Below, one piece after another: positions 9,187 through 18,283 of a stretch of DNA of 64,000 bases. Below the pieces are notes generated by a model. It saw nothing but the letters and a program-made list of their open reading frames with translations, was not told the DNA's origin and did not search any database. Location of the stretch: the NCBI RefSeq assembly GCF_900188235.1, contig NZ_FZNT01000007.1, positions 207,937-271,936 on the forward strand, written 5' to 3'. The stretch is from Lutibacter agarilyticus. Its GTDB lineage: Bacteria > Bacteroidota > Bacteroidia > Flavobacteriales > Flavobacteriaceae. Position numbers and translations under genes: made by a program. Each line of letters starts with the position of its first letter. The stretch's first letter is position 1.

Positions 9187-9897
9187 TTAGAAATTCGGGC
9201 TTAAACTATATTTTTTATAAAAAGTATTTATGACATCTAAAACTTCATCTTTGGTATCTACTATTGAAATTAAATCCAAATCATTTTCGCTAATATTTCC
9301 CTCAGTAAGCATGGTGTTCTTAATCCATTCAATAAGACCCGACCAAAATTTTCTTCCAACTAAAACAATAGGGAATTTACCAATTTTTTTGGTTTGTATT
9401 AAGGTAATTGCTTCAAACAGTTCATCTAAAGTTCCAAAACCACCAGGCATTACAACAAAACCTTGAGAGTATTTTACAAACATTACTTTTCGTACAAAAA
9501 AGTAATCAAAATCTAGGCTTTTATCTGAATCTATATAAGGATTGTCATGTTGTTCAAAAGGTAATTCAATATTTAAACCAACGGAAGTTCCTTTACCACG
9601 TGCAGCACCTCTATTACCTGCCTCCATAATTCCTGGTCCACCACCAGTAACAACTCCATAACCATGCTGTGTTAACTCATAAGCAATGTTTTCTGCAAGT
9701 TCATAATACGCTTCACCTTCTTTTGTGCGCGCTGATCCAAAGATGCTTACACAAGGTCCAATTTTACCTAGGCGTTCAAATCCTTCAACAAATTCTGCCA
9801 TAATTTTAAATATAGCCCAAGAATCATTTGTCCTTATTTCATTCCAAGTTTTTTGCTTGAATTTTTCGCGTATTTTTCTGTCTTCGTTTGGTGACAT
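9187..9897 (-). CDS. LOG family protein (nucleoside 5'-monophosphate phosphoribohydrolase-like)
   Basis: 236 aa. Rossmann-like LOG/lysine-decarboxylase-like fold with the two signature motifs GGGPGIMEA (85-93) and PGGFGTLDE (151-159), which form the active site of enzymes that cleave nucleoside 5'-monophosphates to free base and ribose 5-phosphate (cytokinin activation in plants). The bacterial role is usually purine/pyrimidine nucleotide turnover; it should not be called a lysine decarboxylase. It begins 36 nt after uvrA and ends 8 nt before the barrel protein gene, so the three minus-strand genes may be cotranscribed. Confidence 0.88.
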   Translation of the reverse strand: MSPNEDRKIREKFKQKTWNEIRTNDSWAIFKIMAEFVEGFERLGKIGPCVSIFGSARTKEGEAYYELAENIAYELTQHGYGVVTGGGPGIMEAGNRGAARGKGTSVGLNIELPFEQHDNPYIDSDKSLDFDYFFVRKVMFVKYSQGFVVMPGGFGTLDELFEAITLIQTKKIGKFPIVLVGRKFWSGLIEWIKNTMLTEGNISENDLDLISIVDTKDEVLDVINTFYKKYSLSPNF

Positions 9898-9933
9898 ATA
9901 TTTTTGATGTTTTTATTTTAATAATCTTGTTGA

Positions 9934-12759
9934 CTAATGTAATTCTTTTTTTAAGAATTTAGACGTATAACTTGTTTTGTGCTTACTTACTTCTTCTGGA
10001 GTTCCGTAGCAAATTAATTGTCCGCCATTTTTTCCGCCTTCCATTCCAATGTCAATAATATAGTCGGCTAACTTAATAACATCCATATTATGTTCAATTA
10101 CTAAAATGGTATTTCCTTTGTTGGTAAGCTTGTTTAAAACCTCCATTAATACTCTAATGTCTTCAAAATGAAGCCCGGTTGTAGGTTCATCTAAAATATA
10201 AAAAGTATTACCAGTATCTCTTTTTGATAATTCTGCAGCTAATTTTATACGTTGTGCTTCACCACCTGAAAGTGTTGTAGATTGTTGTCCTAAAGAAATG
10301 TAACCCAAACCAACATCGTTTATGGTTTTTAGTTTTCTATATATTTTTGGGATATGTTCAAAGAAAGTCACAGATTCTTCAATCGTCATATTTAAAACAT
10401 CAGAAATTGATTTTCCTTTGTATCTAATTTCTAAGGTTTCTCTGTTGAATCGTTTTCCTTGGCAAGTTTCGCATTCTACTTGCACATCAGGTAAAAAATT
10501 CATTTCAATAACACGTACACCACCACCTTGGCAAGTTTCACATCTTCCTCCTTTTACATTGAATGAAAATCTTCCTGGTTTATAACCTCTAATTGAAGCT
10601 TCATTTGTTTTTGCGTATAATGATCTTATTTCACCAAAAACACCTGTATATGTTGCCGGGTTTGAACGTGGTGTTCTTCCTATAGGTGATTGGTCAATTG
10701 CGATTACTTTATCAATATGTTCAAGACCTTTAATAGATTTGTAAGGCATTGGTTTTTTTATACCTCTATAAATGTGTTTGTTTAAAATAGGGTATAAGGT
10801 TTCGTTAATTAAGGTAGATTTTCCACTTCCAGAAACACCTGTTACACAAATTAATTGCCCTAAAGGAAAATCAACAGATATATTTTTCAAATTATTTCCA
10901 GTGGCTCCTTTTAAGGTGATTTTTTTACCGTTTCCTTCACGTCTCTTCTTTGGAACTTCAATTTTTTTGGTTCCGTTTAAATAATCAGCAGTTAACGTAT
11001 GGTGTTTTTTTAATTCCTTAAAAGTACCTTCACTTACTATTTCTCCACCATGAACTCCTGCTCCGGGACCAATATCTATAACATAATCGGCTTGCTCAAT
11101 CATGTCTTTGTCGTGTTCAACAACAATTACAGAGTTACCTACATCTCTTAAGTTAATGAGCGATTTTATCAACTTTTCATTGTCTCTTTGGTGTAACCCA
11201 ATGCTTGGCTCATCTAAAATATATAAAACACCAACCAGTTGTGATCCAATTTGAGTTGCCAATCTAATACGTTGTGCTTCACCACCTGAAAGTGATTTTG
11301 AACTTCTATCTAAAGTTAGGTAATCTAAACCAACATCTAGTAAAAATTGAATTCTAGTTCTAATTTCCTTTAAAATTTCTGAAGCAATTTTTAATTGTTT
11401 GTTACTTAGTTTTTCTTCAATTTTTGAAAACCAATTAGCAATTTCAGTAATATCCATTTGCGCTAATTCAGAAATGTTTTTTTCGTTGAATTTAAAATAA
11501 AGTGCTTCTTTTTTTAAACGAGCACCATTACAAGAGCCACATTCAATTTCATCCATAAAATCTTTTGCCCAACGTTTAATAGAAGTTGAATCGGTAGATT
11601 TGTATTGATTGTTAATGAAGTTGATGATGCCTTCAAAATCAATCTCGTAACTTCTAGTTACTCCAACTGTTTTAGAAGTGATTTTAAATTTTTCTTGTCC
11701 ACCATTTAATATAATTTCAAGCGCTTCCTTTGGAATTTCTGAAATAGAATCTGTCAGTTGAAATTTATAACGATCAGCAATTAGTTGTAATTGTTTAAAA
11801 ATCCAACTTGATTTTTGTTCGCCAAGTGGAGCAATTCCACCATTTTTTATTGAAATATTTTTGTTAGGAATAATTTTATCAATATTTACGGAATTGGTTA
11901 TGCCTAATCCGTTACAGCTATCACAAGCACCTTTTGGTGAATTGAATGAAAATGTATTTGGTTCAGGATTTGGATACGAAATTCCAGTTTCTGGGCACAT
12001 TAAATCTCTACTAAAATATCTAGGAGAATTGGTGTTGTGTTCTAAAACCATTAATATGTTTTCGCCAGTGTATAGTGCAGTGTTAATTGTTTCCTCTAAC
12101 CTTTTGTCAGAATTTTCGCTAATAGCGATTCTATCAATAACAATTTCAATATCATGTGTTTTATAACGGTCAAGACGCATTCCTTTTTCAATGTCAACTA
12201 TTTCGCCGTCAACTCTAACTTTTACAAAACCTTGTTTTGCAATTTGATCAAAAAGCTCTCTATAATGCCCTTTTCTCGATTTAATTACCGGTGCAAGAAT
12301 TACAATTTTTTTTCCTTCGTAAGTTTTTAAAATCAACTCTTTAATTTGCTCATCGCTATAACTGACCATTTTTTTATTGGTGTTGTATGAGTAAGCATCA
12401 GCGGCACGAGCGTAGAGCAATCTTAAAAAATCATAAATTTCAGTAATAGTTCCTACGGTTGAGCGCGGACTTTTATTGGTCGTTTTTTGTTCAATTGAAA
12501 TTACGGGAGAAAGACCGTCAATTTTGTCAACATCTGGTCGTTCTAATCCACCTAAAAATTGTCGGGCATAGGCTGAAAAAGTCTCAATATAACGTCTTTG
12601 TCCTTCGGCATAAATAGTGTCAAAAGCCAAAGATGATTTACCACTTCCGCTTAAACCAGTAATAACTACCAATTTTTCTCTTGGAATACGTACGTCAATA
12701 TTTTTTAAATTATGAACACGTGCTCCAAGCACTTCAATATATTCTTCGTGTTTTGTCAT
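9934..12759 (-). CDS. uvrA: Excinuclease ABC subunit UvrA
   Basis: 941 aa, full length. Two ABC ATPase modules are present: Walker A GLSGSGKSS with Lys41 and GVSGSGKST with Lys647, and two LSGGEAQRI(R/K)LA signature motifs. Zinc-binding cysteines are seen at CDSCNGLG in the first module and CETCQGGG...CETCQGKRF in the second; the first zinc pair partly reads CPETG in place of CPECG. UvrA recognises DNA lesions and loads UvrB in nucleotide excision repair in the cytoplasm. It is transcribed divergently from the PspC-like gene. Confidence 0.98.
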   Translation of the reverse strand: MTKHEEYIEVLGARVHNLKNIDVRIPREKLVVITGLSGSGKSSLAFDTIYAEGQRRYIETFSAYARQFLGGLERPDVDKIDGLSPVISIEQKTTNKSPRSTVGTITEIYDFLRLLYARAADAYSYNTNKKMVSYSDEQIKELILKTYEGKKIVILAPVIKSRKGHYRELFDQIAKQGFVKVRVDGEIVDIEKGMRLDRYKTHDIEIVIDRIAISENSDKRLEETINTALYTGENILMVLEHNTNSPRYFSRDLMCPETGISYPNPEPNTFSFNSPKGACDSCNGLGITNSVNIDKIIPNKNISIKNGGIAPLGEQKSSWIFKQLQLIADRYKFQLTDSISEIPKEALEIILNGGQEKFKITSKTVGVTRSYEIDFEGIINFINNQYKSTDSTSIKRWAKDFMDEIECGSCNGARLKKEALYFKFNEKNISELAQMDITEIANWFSKIEEKLSNKQLKIASEILKEIRTRIQFLLDVGLDYLTLDRSSKSLSGGEAQRIRLATQIGSQLVGVLYILDEPSIGLHQRDNEKLIKSLINLRDVGNSVIVVEHDKDMIEQADYVIDIGPGAGVHGGEIVSEGTFKELKKHHTLTADYLNGTKKIEVPKKRREGNGKKITLKGATGNNLKNISVDFPLGQLICVTGVSGSGKSTLINETLYPILNKHIYRGIKKPMPYKSIKGLEHIDKVIAIDQSPIGRTPRSNPATYTGVFGEIRSLYAKTNEASIRGYKPGRFSFNVKGGRCETCQGGGVRVIEMNFLPDVQVECETCQGKRFNRETLEIRYKGKSISDVLNMTIEESVTFFEHIPKIYRKLKTINDVGLGYISLGQQSTTLSGGEAQRIKLAAELSKRDTGNTFYILDEPTTGLHFEDIRVLMEVLNKLTNKGNTILVIEHNMDVIKLADYIIDIGMEGGKNGGQLICYGTPEEVSKHKTSYTSKFLKKELH

Positions 12760-12777
12760 TGATTTTTAGGAAAGTGG

Positions 12778-12785
12778 CAAAGTTA
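12778..12785 (-). promoter_or_regulatory. -7 promoter element for uvrA
   Basis: Minus-strand TAACTTTG is an exact TAnnTTTG match ending 18 nt before the uvrA ATG, giving a leader of about 13 nt. A -33 TTTG is not at the ideal spacing. Confidence 0.55.
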
Positions 12786-12863
12786 AAAAAATGAAACCAC
12801 AAATTTGAGTTGAAGGTTTATCTTATTTCGAAAATTAGTATATTGCGTTCAAATATTTTGCTT

Positions 12864-13091
12864 TTGAGGTGGATAGATTCTATACGACATTTTTTTGAAA
12901 AACACGGTTTTGCTGTTTCATCTCGTTTTGCAGATAGGTTAGGAGTTAGCGCATCAAATGTGCGTTTATTTTTTATCTATTTGTCATTTGTGACTTTAGG
13001 CGTGTCGTTTGGGTTTTACTTAACACTCGCTTTTTTATTACGATTAAAAGATTTAATTTACACTAAGAGAAATTCGGTTTTCGATTTATAA
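12864..13091 (+). CDS. PspC-domain small membrane protein
   Basis: About 75 aa if translation begins at the TTG at 12864. The core RHFFEKHGFAVSSRFADRLG, then NVRLFFIYLSFVTLGVSFGF and LTLAFLLRLKDLIYTKR matches the short PspC family of Flavobacteriia: a small soluble N-terminus and two hydrophobic segments that form a membrane hairpin. No ATG exists in frame upstream of the conserved core, so a TTG start is needed; TTGs at 12810, 12843, 12858 and 12864 are possible, and 12864 gives the expected family length. PspC proteins sense envelope stress in enterobacteria; the role here is unproven. It ends 4 nt before the K+ channel gene. Confidence 0.75.
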   Translation: MRWIDSIRHFFEKHGFAVSSRFADRLGVSASNVRLFFIYLSFVTLGVSFGFYLTLAFLLRLKDLIYTKRNSVFDL

Positions 13092-13095
13092 AAAT

Positions 13096-14091
13096 ATGCT
13101 GTTAAAATCAAGACTTTATATATCCCTTGTATTTGTAATTATAGTTATTGCTATTGGAGTAGGAGGGTATATGACCATTTCTGGAGACAATTTTGTAGAC
13201 TCGTTGTATATGACAATTATAACAATGTCTACCGTTGGATTTAGTGAAATTCATGCGCTTTCTGTCCAGGGAAAGCTATTTACAATTTTTCTAATTATTA
13301 TTAGTATTGTAGTGTATGGTTACACATTTGCTTCAATTACGCAATACTTTTCTAATAGTGATATGTTTAAACTTCTAAAAGAAAAAAAGGTGCAAAAACA
13401 AATTGAAAATTTAAAAGACCATACGGTTGTTTGTGGTTATGGAAGAAACGGAAAACAAGCTGTAGGTAAATTAAAGCAATTTAATCAGCCTTGCGTAGTT
13501 ATTGAAAAACGAAAAGATGAAGTTGAAGATTTGGTGAGAGATGGGGTTCTTTTTGTTGAAGGAGATGCAACAAATGATGATGATTTAAAAAAACTAAATT
13601 TAGATAGAGCAAAAAGTTTAATCACGGCTTTACCATCTGATGCTGATAATTTATTTGTTGTTTTATCTGCACGTCAGTTTAATAAAAAATTTACAATAAT
13701 TAGTAGGGCTTCAAATGAATCTTCTTATGGTAAGTTAAAGTTTGCAGGTGCTACCAATGTAATTATGCCAGATAAATTAGGAGGTGCGCATATGGCTTCA
13801 TTAGTGGTTACACCAGATTTAGTTGAATTTGTAGATCGTTTAACAATTGCAGGTGATGTAGATGCTAACTTGGAAGAGATTTGTGTAAATGAGTTGCCCG
13901 ATGAGTATATTTCAAAAACAATACTAGATCTAGATTTACGTAGAAAATCGGGTTGTACAGTTATCGGTTTTAAAACCGAAGATGGTGAATATATTATAAA
14001 TCCAGATGCTACTATTAAATTAGAAAGAAATACATTTTTAATTGTTCTAGGTAATAAGGAACAGATAAAAAAACTACGTGAATATTTTTAA
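13096..14091 (+). CDS. Two-TM potassium channel with RCK (TrkA-N/TrkA-C) domains
   Basis: 331 aa. Two membrane helices (about 7-27 and 61-84) flank a pore loop with TMSTVGFSEIH (TVGF at 46-49), in place of the usual TVGYGD filter. A cytoplasmic RCK N domain follows, with the dinucleotide motif GYGRNG (114-119) and the acidic position of VIEKRKDE, then a TrkA-C domain (ELPDEYISKTILDLDLRRKS). This is the MthK/Kch-like layout: a tetrameric inner-membrane K+ channel gated by ligand on the RCK ring. The altered filter may change selectivity. It forms a likely pair with the preceding PspC-like gene. Confidence 0.9.
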   Translation: MLLKSRLYISLVFVIIVIAIGVGGYMTISGDNFVDSLYMTIITMSTVGFSEIHALSVQGKLFTIFLIIISIVVYGYTFASITQYFSNSDMFKLLKEKKVQKQIENLKDHTVVCGYGRNGKQAVGKLKQFNQPCVVIEKRKDEVEDLVRDGVLFVEGDATNDDDLKKLNLDRAKSLITALPSDADNLFVVLSARQFNKKFTIISRASNESSYGKLKFAGATNVIMPDKLGGAHMASLVVTPDLVEFVDRLTIAGDVDANLEEICVNELPDEYISKTILDLDLRRKSGCTVIGFKTEDGEYIINPDATIKLERNTFLIVLGNKEQIKKLREYF

Positions 14092-14213
14092 TTTTATATT
14101 TTTTTGTTAAAATTATTTAGAATGGTAATAGATATCTTTTTTAATTGTTAAAAACTTGTGGTAACCTCATTTTTTCGCCATATTGCAGCGATTTTTAAAA
14201 AATCCCATGCATT

Positions 14214-15821
14214 ATGAAGAACAAGTACCTTTCACTTTTATTTTTATTAACCCCCTTTTTAATATTTGCACAAGAATTAACAATTGATGAAAAAATAGAA
14301 TCAAAATTTAAACCTTTTGCTGATGCTGTAAGTTCAGTGGTCTTTTATCCCATTTCAATTGTTGGAATCGATGTACCTATTGTAATTATTATATTGTTAT
14401 TAGGAGCTTTGTTTTTTACCTTATATTTTAAATTTGCTAATATAACTTTATTAGGTGTTGCTATTAAAGCAGCAAAAGGTAAATATGACGATGTTGATCA
14501 TCATTCAGTTGATGTAGTTGCAGGTGATCCTACACCTGGAGGAGATGTTTTTGAAAGTGTGCAAGCTGAAGGTGTTATAGGTGAGGTAACTCATTTTCAA
14601 GCATTAACTGCAGCACTTTCTGCAACTGTAGGTTTAGGGAATATTGCAGGGGTTGCTGTTGCAATTGCTATTGGTGGACCTGGAGCAACAATCTGGATGA
14701 TTTTAGCTGGGTTTTTAGGAATGTCTACTAAATTAGTGGAAGCTACGTTGGGGGTAAAATACCGCGAAGTAGGTGAAGAAGGCAAAATATATGGAGGTCC
14801 AATGTATTACCTTAGAAAAGGATTAAAAGAAAAGAATTTAACTGTATTAGGGAAGATTTTAGCAGGAATGTATGCTGTTTTTGTAATTGGAGGTTCTTTT
14901 GGAGGAGGAAACATGTTTCAATCTAATCAAGCAGCGGCACAATTTAAATTACTTTTCGGACTTGAATCAGGATTTATATTTGGTATTATAATGGCAGTTT
15001 TAGTTGGTATTGTTATTATTGGTGGAATTAAAAGAATAGGACAAGTTACAGAAAAAATAGTACCTATTATGGGAATTCTATTTGTAGGAGCTTCTTTAGT
15101 TATTTTAGTTATGAATTTTACCATTATTCCTAATGCCTTTATTCAAATTTGGAAGGGTGCGTTTACTCAAACATCTGTTGTAGGTGGGGTAATTGGCGTG
15201 ATGATTGTTGGCTTTCAAAGAGCGGCTTTTTCAAACGAAGCAGGAGTCGGATCTGCATCAATAGCACATGCTGCGGTAAAAACAAGGTTCCCTGCAAGTG
15301 AAGGAATTGTTGCATCCATTGGTCCATTTGTTGATACGGTTATTATTTGTACAATGACAGCCTTAGTAATTGTAGTTACTAATTTAAAGAGTAACTTGTT
15401 TGAATATTCAAATTTAGATAAAGGAGGTAATGTAATCATGAATAGTACTGGTAAACACTTAGGAGGTGTTGATTTAACTTCGGTTGCTTTTGATTCAGCA
15501 ATACCAAATTTTTCAATATTGTTAACAATAGCGGTCATACTTTTTGCTTTTTCAACAATGTTATCTTGGTCTTATTATGGAATACAAGGGTGGAAATATT
15601 TATTTGGAAAAAGTAAATTTGTAGATATTACTTACAAAACACTATTTTTATTTTTTGTGGTAGTTGGAGCATCTTCAAGTTTAGGATCTGTAATTGAGTT
15701 TTCTGATGCTATGATTTTTGCTATGGTGTTTCCAAATATAATAGGATTGTTATTATTAGCTCCAAAGGTAAAAGTCGAATTATCTAAATATTTGAAAGCA
15801 ATAGGTAGAAAAGACATTTAA
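14214..15821 (+). CDS. Alanine/glycine:cation symporter (AgcS family)
   Basis: 535 aa with ~10 membrane segments. The N-terminus is extended by a signal-like segment (MKNKYLSLLFLLTPFLIFAQ) before the first transport helix. Family motifs include ALSATVGLGNIAGVAVAIAI, GGPGATIWMILAGFLGM and FSNEAGVGSASIAHAA. The family imports alanine or glycine with Na+ across the inner membrane. The extra N-terminal segment is common in Bacteroidota members as far as I recall. The gene stands 122 nt after the K+ channel and 10 nt before the HhH gene. Confidence 0.93.
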   Translation: MKNKYLSLLFLLTPFLIFAQELTIDEKIESKFKPFADAVSSVVFYPISIVGIDVPIVIIILLLGALFFTLYFKFANITLLGVAIKAAKGKYDDVDHHSVDVVAGDPTPGGDVFESVQAEGVIGEVTHFQALTAALSATVGLGNIAGVAVAIAIGGPGATIWMILAGFLGMSTKLVEATLGVKYREVGEEGKIYGGPMYYLRKGLKEKNLTVLGKILAGMYAVFVIGGSFGGGNMFQSNQAAAQFKLLFGLESGFIFGIIMAVLVGIVIIGGIKRIGQVTEKIVPIMGILFVGASLVILVMNFTIIPNAFIQIWKGAFTQTSVVGGVIGVMIVGFQRAAFSNEAGVGSASIAHAAVKTRFPASEGIVASIGPFVDTVIICTMTALVIVVTNLKSNLFEYSNLDKGGNVIMNSTGKHLGGVDLTSVAFDSAIPNFSILLTIAVILFAFSTMLSWSYYGIQGWKYLFGKSKFVDITYKTLFLFFVVVGASSSLGSVIEFSDAMIFAMVFPNIIGLLLLAPKVKVELSKYLKAIGRKDI

Positions 15822-15831
15822 ATCGAATCAA

Positions 15832-16701
15832 ATGAAAAATATACAATCCCATTTCAGTTTTAATAAAAAGCAACGAAATGGGATTTTCTTTTTACTACTT
15901 ATTATAGTTGTATTGCAAATTGTAATTTTTTATGTTGATTTTTCTTCTGAAGTAAAAATACAAGTATCACAAAACGAAATCATTGCATTTGAACATGAAA
16001 TGGACTCGCTTCGTTTGATTGAAATTGAAAATTCAAAACCTAAAATCTATCCGTTCAATCCAAATTATATTTCTGATTTTAAAGGCTACCAATTAGGAAT
16101 GTCTGTTCAGGAAATTGATAAACTCATAAAGTATAGAGCAAAAGGTTTATATGTAAACTCGGTGCAACAATTTCAAGAAGTAACAGGTGTAAGTGATCGT
16201 TTATTGATTAAAATTTCCCCGTATTTTAAATTTCCAGCATGGGTGACTTCAAAAAAAACACAAAACACCAAGCCAATTATTTCTAAAGAAGCTATTGTTG
16301 AAGTGAAAGATATTAACCTTGCTACCGTTGAAGAGTTGCAAGTTGTTAAAGGTATTGGTGAAAAATTGGCACACAGAATAACTAATTACAGAAGTAAGCT
16401 ACAAGGGTACTCGTACAATAGTCAGTTGTTCGAGGTTTGGAATTTAGATGCTGAGGTTGTAAAGCAGCTTTTAATGCATTTTCAAGTGAAAGAGCAACCT
16501 GTAATTCAAAAAATAAATGTAAATACTGCAACATTTAAAGAAGTACTAGCTATTGTGTATATAGATTATGAATTGACTAAAAAGATCTTTAATTATAAAG
16601 ATGAAGTTGCTGAAATTCAATCTATTGAAGAGTTGAAAAAAATTGATGGTTTTCCTTTGGTGCAATTCGATAGAATAGCTTTATATTTGACGGCTGAATA
16701 A
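15832..16701 (+). CDS. ComEA-like helix-hairpin-helix protein
   Basis: 289 aa. One N-terminal membrane helix (about residues 17-37) anchors a region with three helix-hairpin-helix units: FNPNYISDFKGYQLGMSV (about 63-80), IN(L)ATVEELQVVKGIGEKLAHR (about 160-185) and INVNTATFKEVLAIVYIDYEL (about 225-245). The second is a perfect HhH DNA-binding hairpin with GIG. ComEA-type proteins bind DNA in the periplasm for natural transformation, but Flavobacteriia have many HhH proteins of unproven role. Close spacing to the symporter gene suggests readthrough. Confidence 0.85.
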   Translation: MKNIQSHFSFNKKQRNGIFFLLLIIVVLQIVIFYVDFSSEVKIQVSQNEIIAFEHEMDSLRLIEIENSKPKIYPFNPNYISDFKGYQLGMSVQEIDKLIKYRAKGLYVNSVQQFQEVTGVSDRLLIKISPYFKFPAWVTSKKTQNTKPIISKEAIVEVKDINLATVEELQVVKGIGEKLAHRITNYRSKLQGYSYNSQLFEVWNLDAEVVKQLLMHFQVKEQPVIQKINVNTATFKEVLAIVYIDYELTKKIFNYKDEVAEIQSIEELKKIDGFPLVQFDRIALYLTAE

Positions 16702-16739
16702 ATTGGATTTAATAATTCCTTTAGCCTGAAATTTATACT

Positions 16740-17897
16740 ATGTATTTTACTGAAGAACACGACGCATTTCGACTAAGTTTTCGAGATTTTTTACAAAAAG
16801 AAGTGATACCTAATATTGACCAATGGGAGGAAGCAGGTTTTATAGATAAATCTGTTTTTAAGAAATTTGGTGAAATGGGGTATTTAGGATTGAACTACCC
16901 TGAAGAATATGGAGGTTTAAATTTAGATTTATTTTATACTGTTGTTTTTTTAGAAGAACTTCAAAAGGTGAATTCTGGTGGATTTGCAGCAGCTATGTGG
17001 GCACATGTTTATTTAGCAATGACACATTTAAATGCAGAAGGAAGTTCAGAAATCAAAAAAAAATATTTGGTTCCAAGTATTGAAGGTGAAATGGTTGGTT
17101 GTTTGTGTGTTTCAGAACCTTTTGGAGGTTCAGACGTTGCAGCAATGCGAACAACAGCTACTAAGCAAGGTGATACATACGTTATAAATGGCTCAAAAAC
17201 ATTTATTACAAACGGTGTTTACTCTGATTATTTGGTGGTTGCAGCTAAAACTTCACCTGAACTTGGAAATAAAGGAATGAGTATTTTTGTTGTTGACCGA
17301 GAGTCTGCAGGACTTTCAGCAACTCAACTAGTGAAGTTGGGTTGGAAAGCTTCTGACACTGCTGAGATAGCTTTTGACAATGTTGTAGTTCCAAAAGAAA
17401 ATATGCTTGGTGAAGAGGGAAAAGGGTTTGGATATATTATGCAGCACTTTGCTTCTGAAAGAGTAATAATGGGTGTAAATGCACATGCAAGAGCTGAATT
17501 TGCATTGGATTATGCAATAGGATATATGTCTGAAAGAACCGCATTTGGAAAAACAATTGACAAATTTCAAGCGTTGCGACATAAAGTGGCTGATATGGCT
17601 AGTGAAGTTGAAATGTGTAAAGAGTTTAATTATTCGATTGTTAAAAGATTAGATTTAGGACAATACGTAGTTAAAGAGGCAAGTATGTCTAAATTAATGG
17701 CTACAAAAATTGCTGATGAAGTTATTTATAACTGCTTACAATTACTTGGTGGTTATGGTTATATGGAAGAGTACCCAATGGCACGATTATTTAGAGATAG
17801 TAGGCTTGGGCCAATAGGAGGTGGTACTTCTGAAATTCTGCGAGAAATTATCTCAAAAATGATTATAGATAAGAAAGAATATAAGCCAACAACGTAG
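16740..17897 (+). CDS. Acyl-CoA dehydrogenase (long-chain/LCAD-like subgroup)
   Basis: 385 aa, full-length ACAD. Motifs: CLCVSEPFGGSDVAAMRTTA (FAD-site loop), RTAFGKTIDKFQALRHKVAD, and QLLGGYGYMEEYPMARLFRD. The medium-chain catalytic glutamate (usual YEGTSEIQ) is missing: the segment reads IGGGTSEIL. LCAD and isovaleryl-CoA dehydrogenase also lack it and use a glutamate elsewhere, so this is probably an active enzyme of that type. It is an FAD flavoprotein that oxidises acyl-CoA at C2-C3 and passes electrons to ETF. It stands alone, 38 nt after the HhH gene. Confidence 0.9.
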   Translation: MYFTEEHDAFRLSFRDFLQKEVIPNIDQWEEAGFIDKSVFKKFGEMGYLGLNYPEEYGGLNLDLFYTVVFLEELQKVNSGGFAAAMWAHVYLAMTHLNAEGSSEIKKKYLVPSIEGEMVGCLCVSEPFGGSDVAAMRTTATKQGDTYVINGSKTFITNGVYSDYLVVAAKTSPELGNKGMSIFVVDRESAGLSATQLVKLGWKASDTAEIAFDNVVVPKENMLGEEGKGFGYIMQHFASERVIMGVNAHARAEFALDYAIGYMSERTAFGKTIDKFQALRHKVADMASEVEMCKEFNYSIVKRLDLGQYVVKEASMSKLMATKIADEVIYNCLQLLGGYGYMEEYPMARLFRDSRLGPIGGGTSEILREIISKMIIDKKEYKPTT

Positions 17898-17933
17898 CTT
17901 ATTGTTAATTACTAAAATAAAATAATTTATTTG

Positions 17934-17963
17934 TTGTTTGTGTTTAATTAGTTTGTACCTTTG
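17934..17963 (+). promoter_or_regulatory. Promoter of rpsU
   Basis: TTG (17934-17936), 19 nt spacer, then TACCTTTG (17956-17963): exact match to the Bacteroidota consensus. The bases after it (CAGTCC) also follow the -7 box of the tRNA/tuf promoter at 19526-19533, suggesting a shared start-site sequence. Confidence 0.75.
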
Positions 17964-17992
17964 CAGTCCAAAATTAAAAAGAGAACATTTTG

Positions 17993-18002
17993 AAAGGAGG
18001 TG
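17993..18002 (+). promoter_or_regulatory. Unusually strong Shine-Dalgarno of rpsU
   Basis: AAAGGAGGTG lies 7 nt before the rpsU ATG and pairs with about nine bases of the 16S 3' end. Other genes in this window do not show this. In Bacteroidota the anti-Shine-Dalgarno is normally masked on the ribosome by bS21, bS18 and bS6, so this site is expected to sense bS21-free ribosomes. Confidence 0.8.
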
Positions 18003-18009
18003 CTAAAAT

Positions 18010-18207
18010 ATGTTAATCATACCAGTTAAAGACGGAGAAAATATTGATAGAGCGTTAAAACGTTACAAAAGAAAATTTGATCGTACGAAGACAATGAAGA
18101 ATTTGCGTAATCGTAAACAATTCAACAAACCTTCAGTTGTAAACCGTGCACAAAACATAAAAGCTCAATACGTTCAAAGATTAAGAACAGCAGAAGAGCA
18201 AGGTTAA
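18010..18207 (+). CDS. rpsU: 30S ribosomal protein S21
   Basis: 65 aa, typical bS21 (LIIPVKDGENIDRALKRYKR, FDRTKTMKNLRNRKQFNKPS). It sits on the platform of the small subunit near the 16S 3' end; in Bacteroidota it helps to hide the anti-Shine-Dalgarno. The start is fixed by a canonical Shine-Dalgarno 7 nt upstream, rare in this genome. Its own promoter and terminator (18227-18283) make it a single-gene unit upstream of the Xer recombinase. Confidence 0.97.
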   Translation: MLIIPVKDGENIDRALKRYKRKFDRTKTMKNLRNRKQFNKPSVVNRAQNIKAQYVQRLRTAEEQG

Positions 18208-18226
18208 AATTTAGCCAAAACACTTT

Positions 18227-18283
18227 AAACCGTTAGTATTACTTAACTACAATTTGTATGTTTGTTTACTAACGGTTTTTTTT
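18227..18283 (+). terminator. rpsU terminator with a promoter in its loop
   Basis: Twelve-base perfect stem AAACCGTTAGTA (18227-18238) / TACTAACGGTTT (18267-18278), followed by a T-run to 18283. The 28-nt loop contains TATGTTTG (18257-18264), an exact -7 promoter element. The terminator T-run touches the ATG of the next gene. Confidence 0.75.
18257..18264 (+). promoter_or_regulatory. -7 promoter element for the Xer recombinase gene
   Basis: TATGTTTG in the loop of the rpsU terminator. Transcription would start about 18269, leaving a leader of ~15 nt before the ATG at 18284. No good -33 TTG is seen at 19-20 nt. Confidence 0.5.

Noticed and set aside
9187..9897. Lysine decarboxylase
   Set aside because: The PGGxGTxxE motif marks the LOG phosphoribohydrolase family; the lysine decarboxylase name is an old mistake for these proteins.
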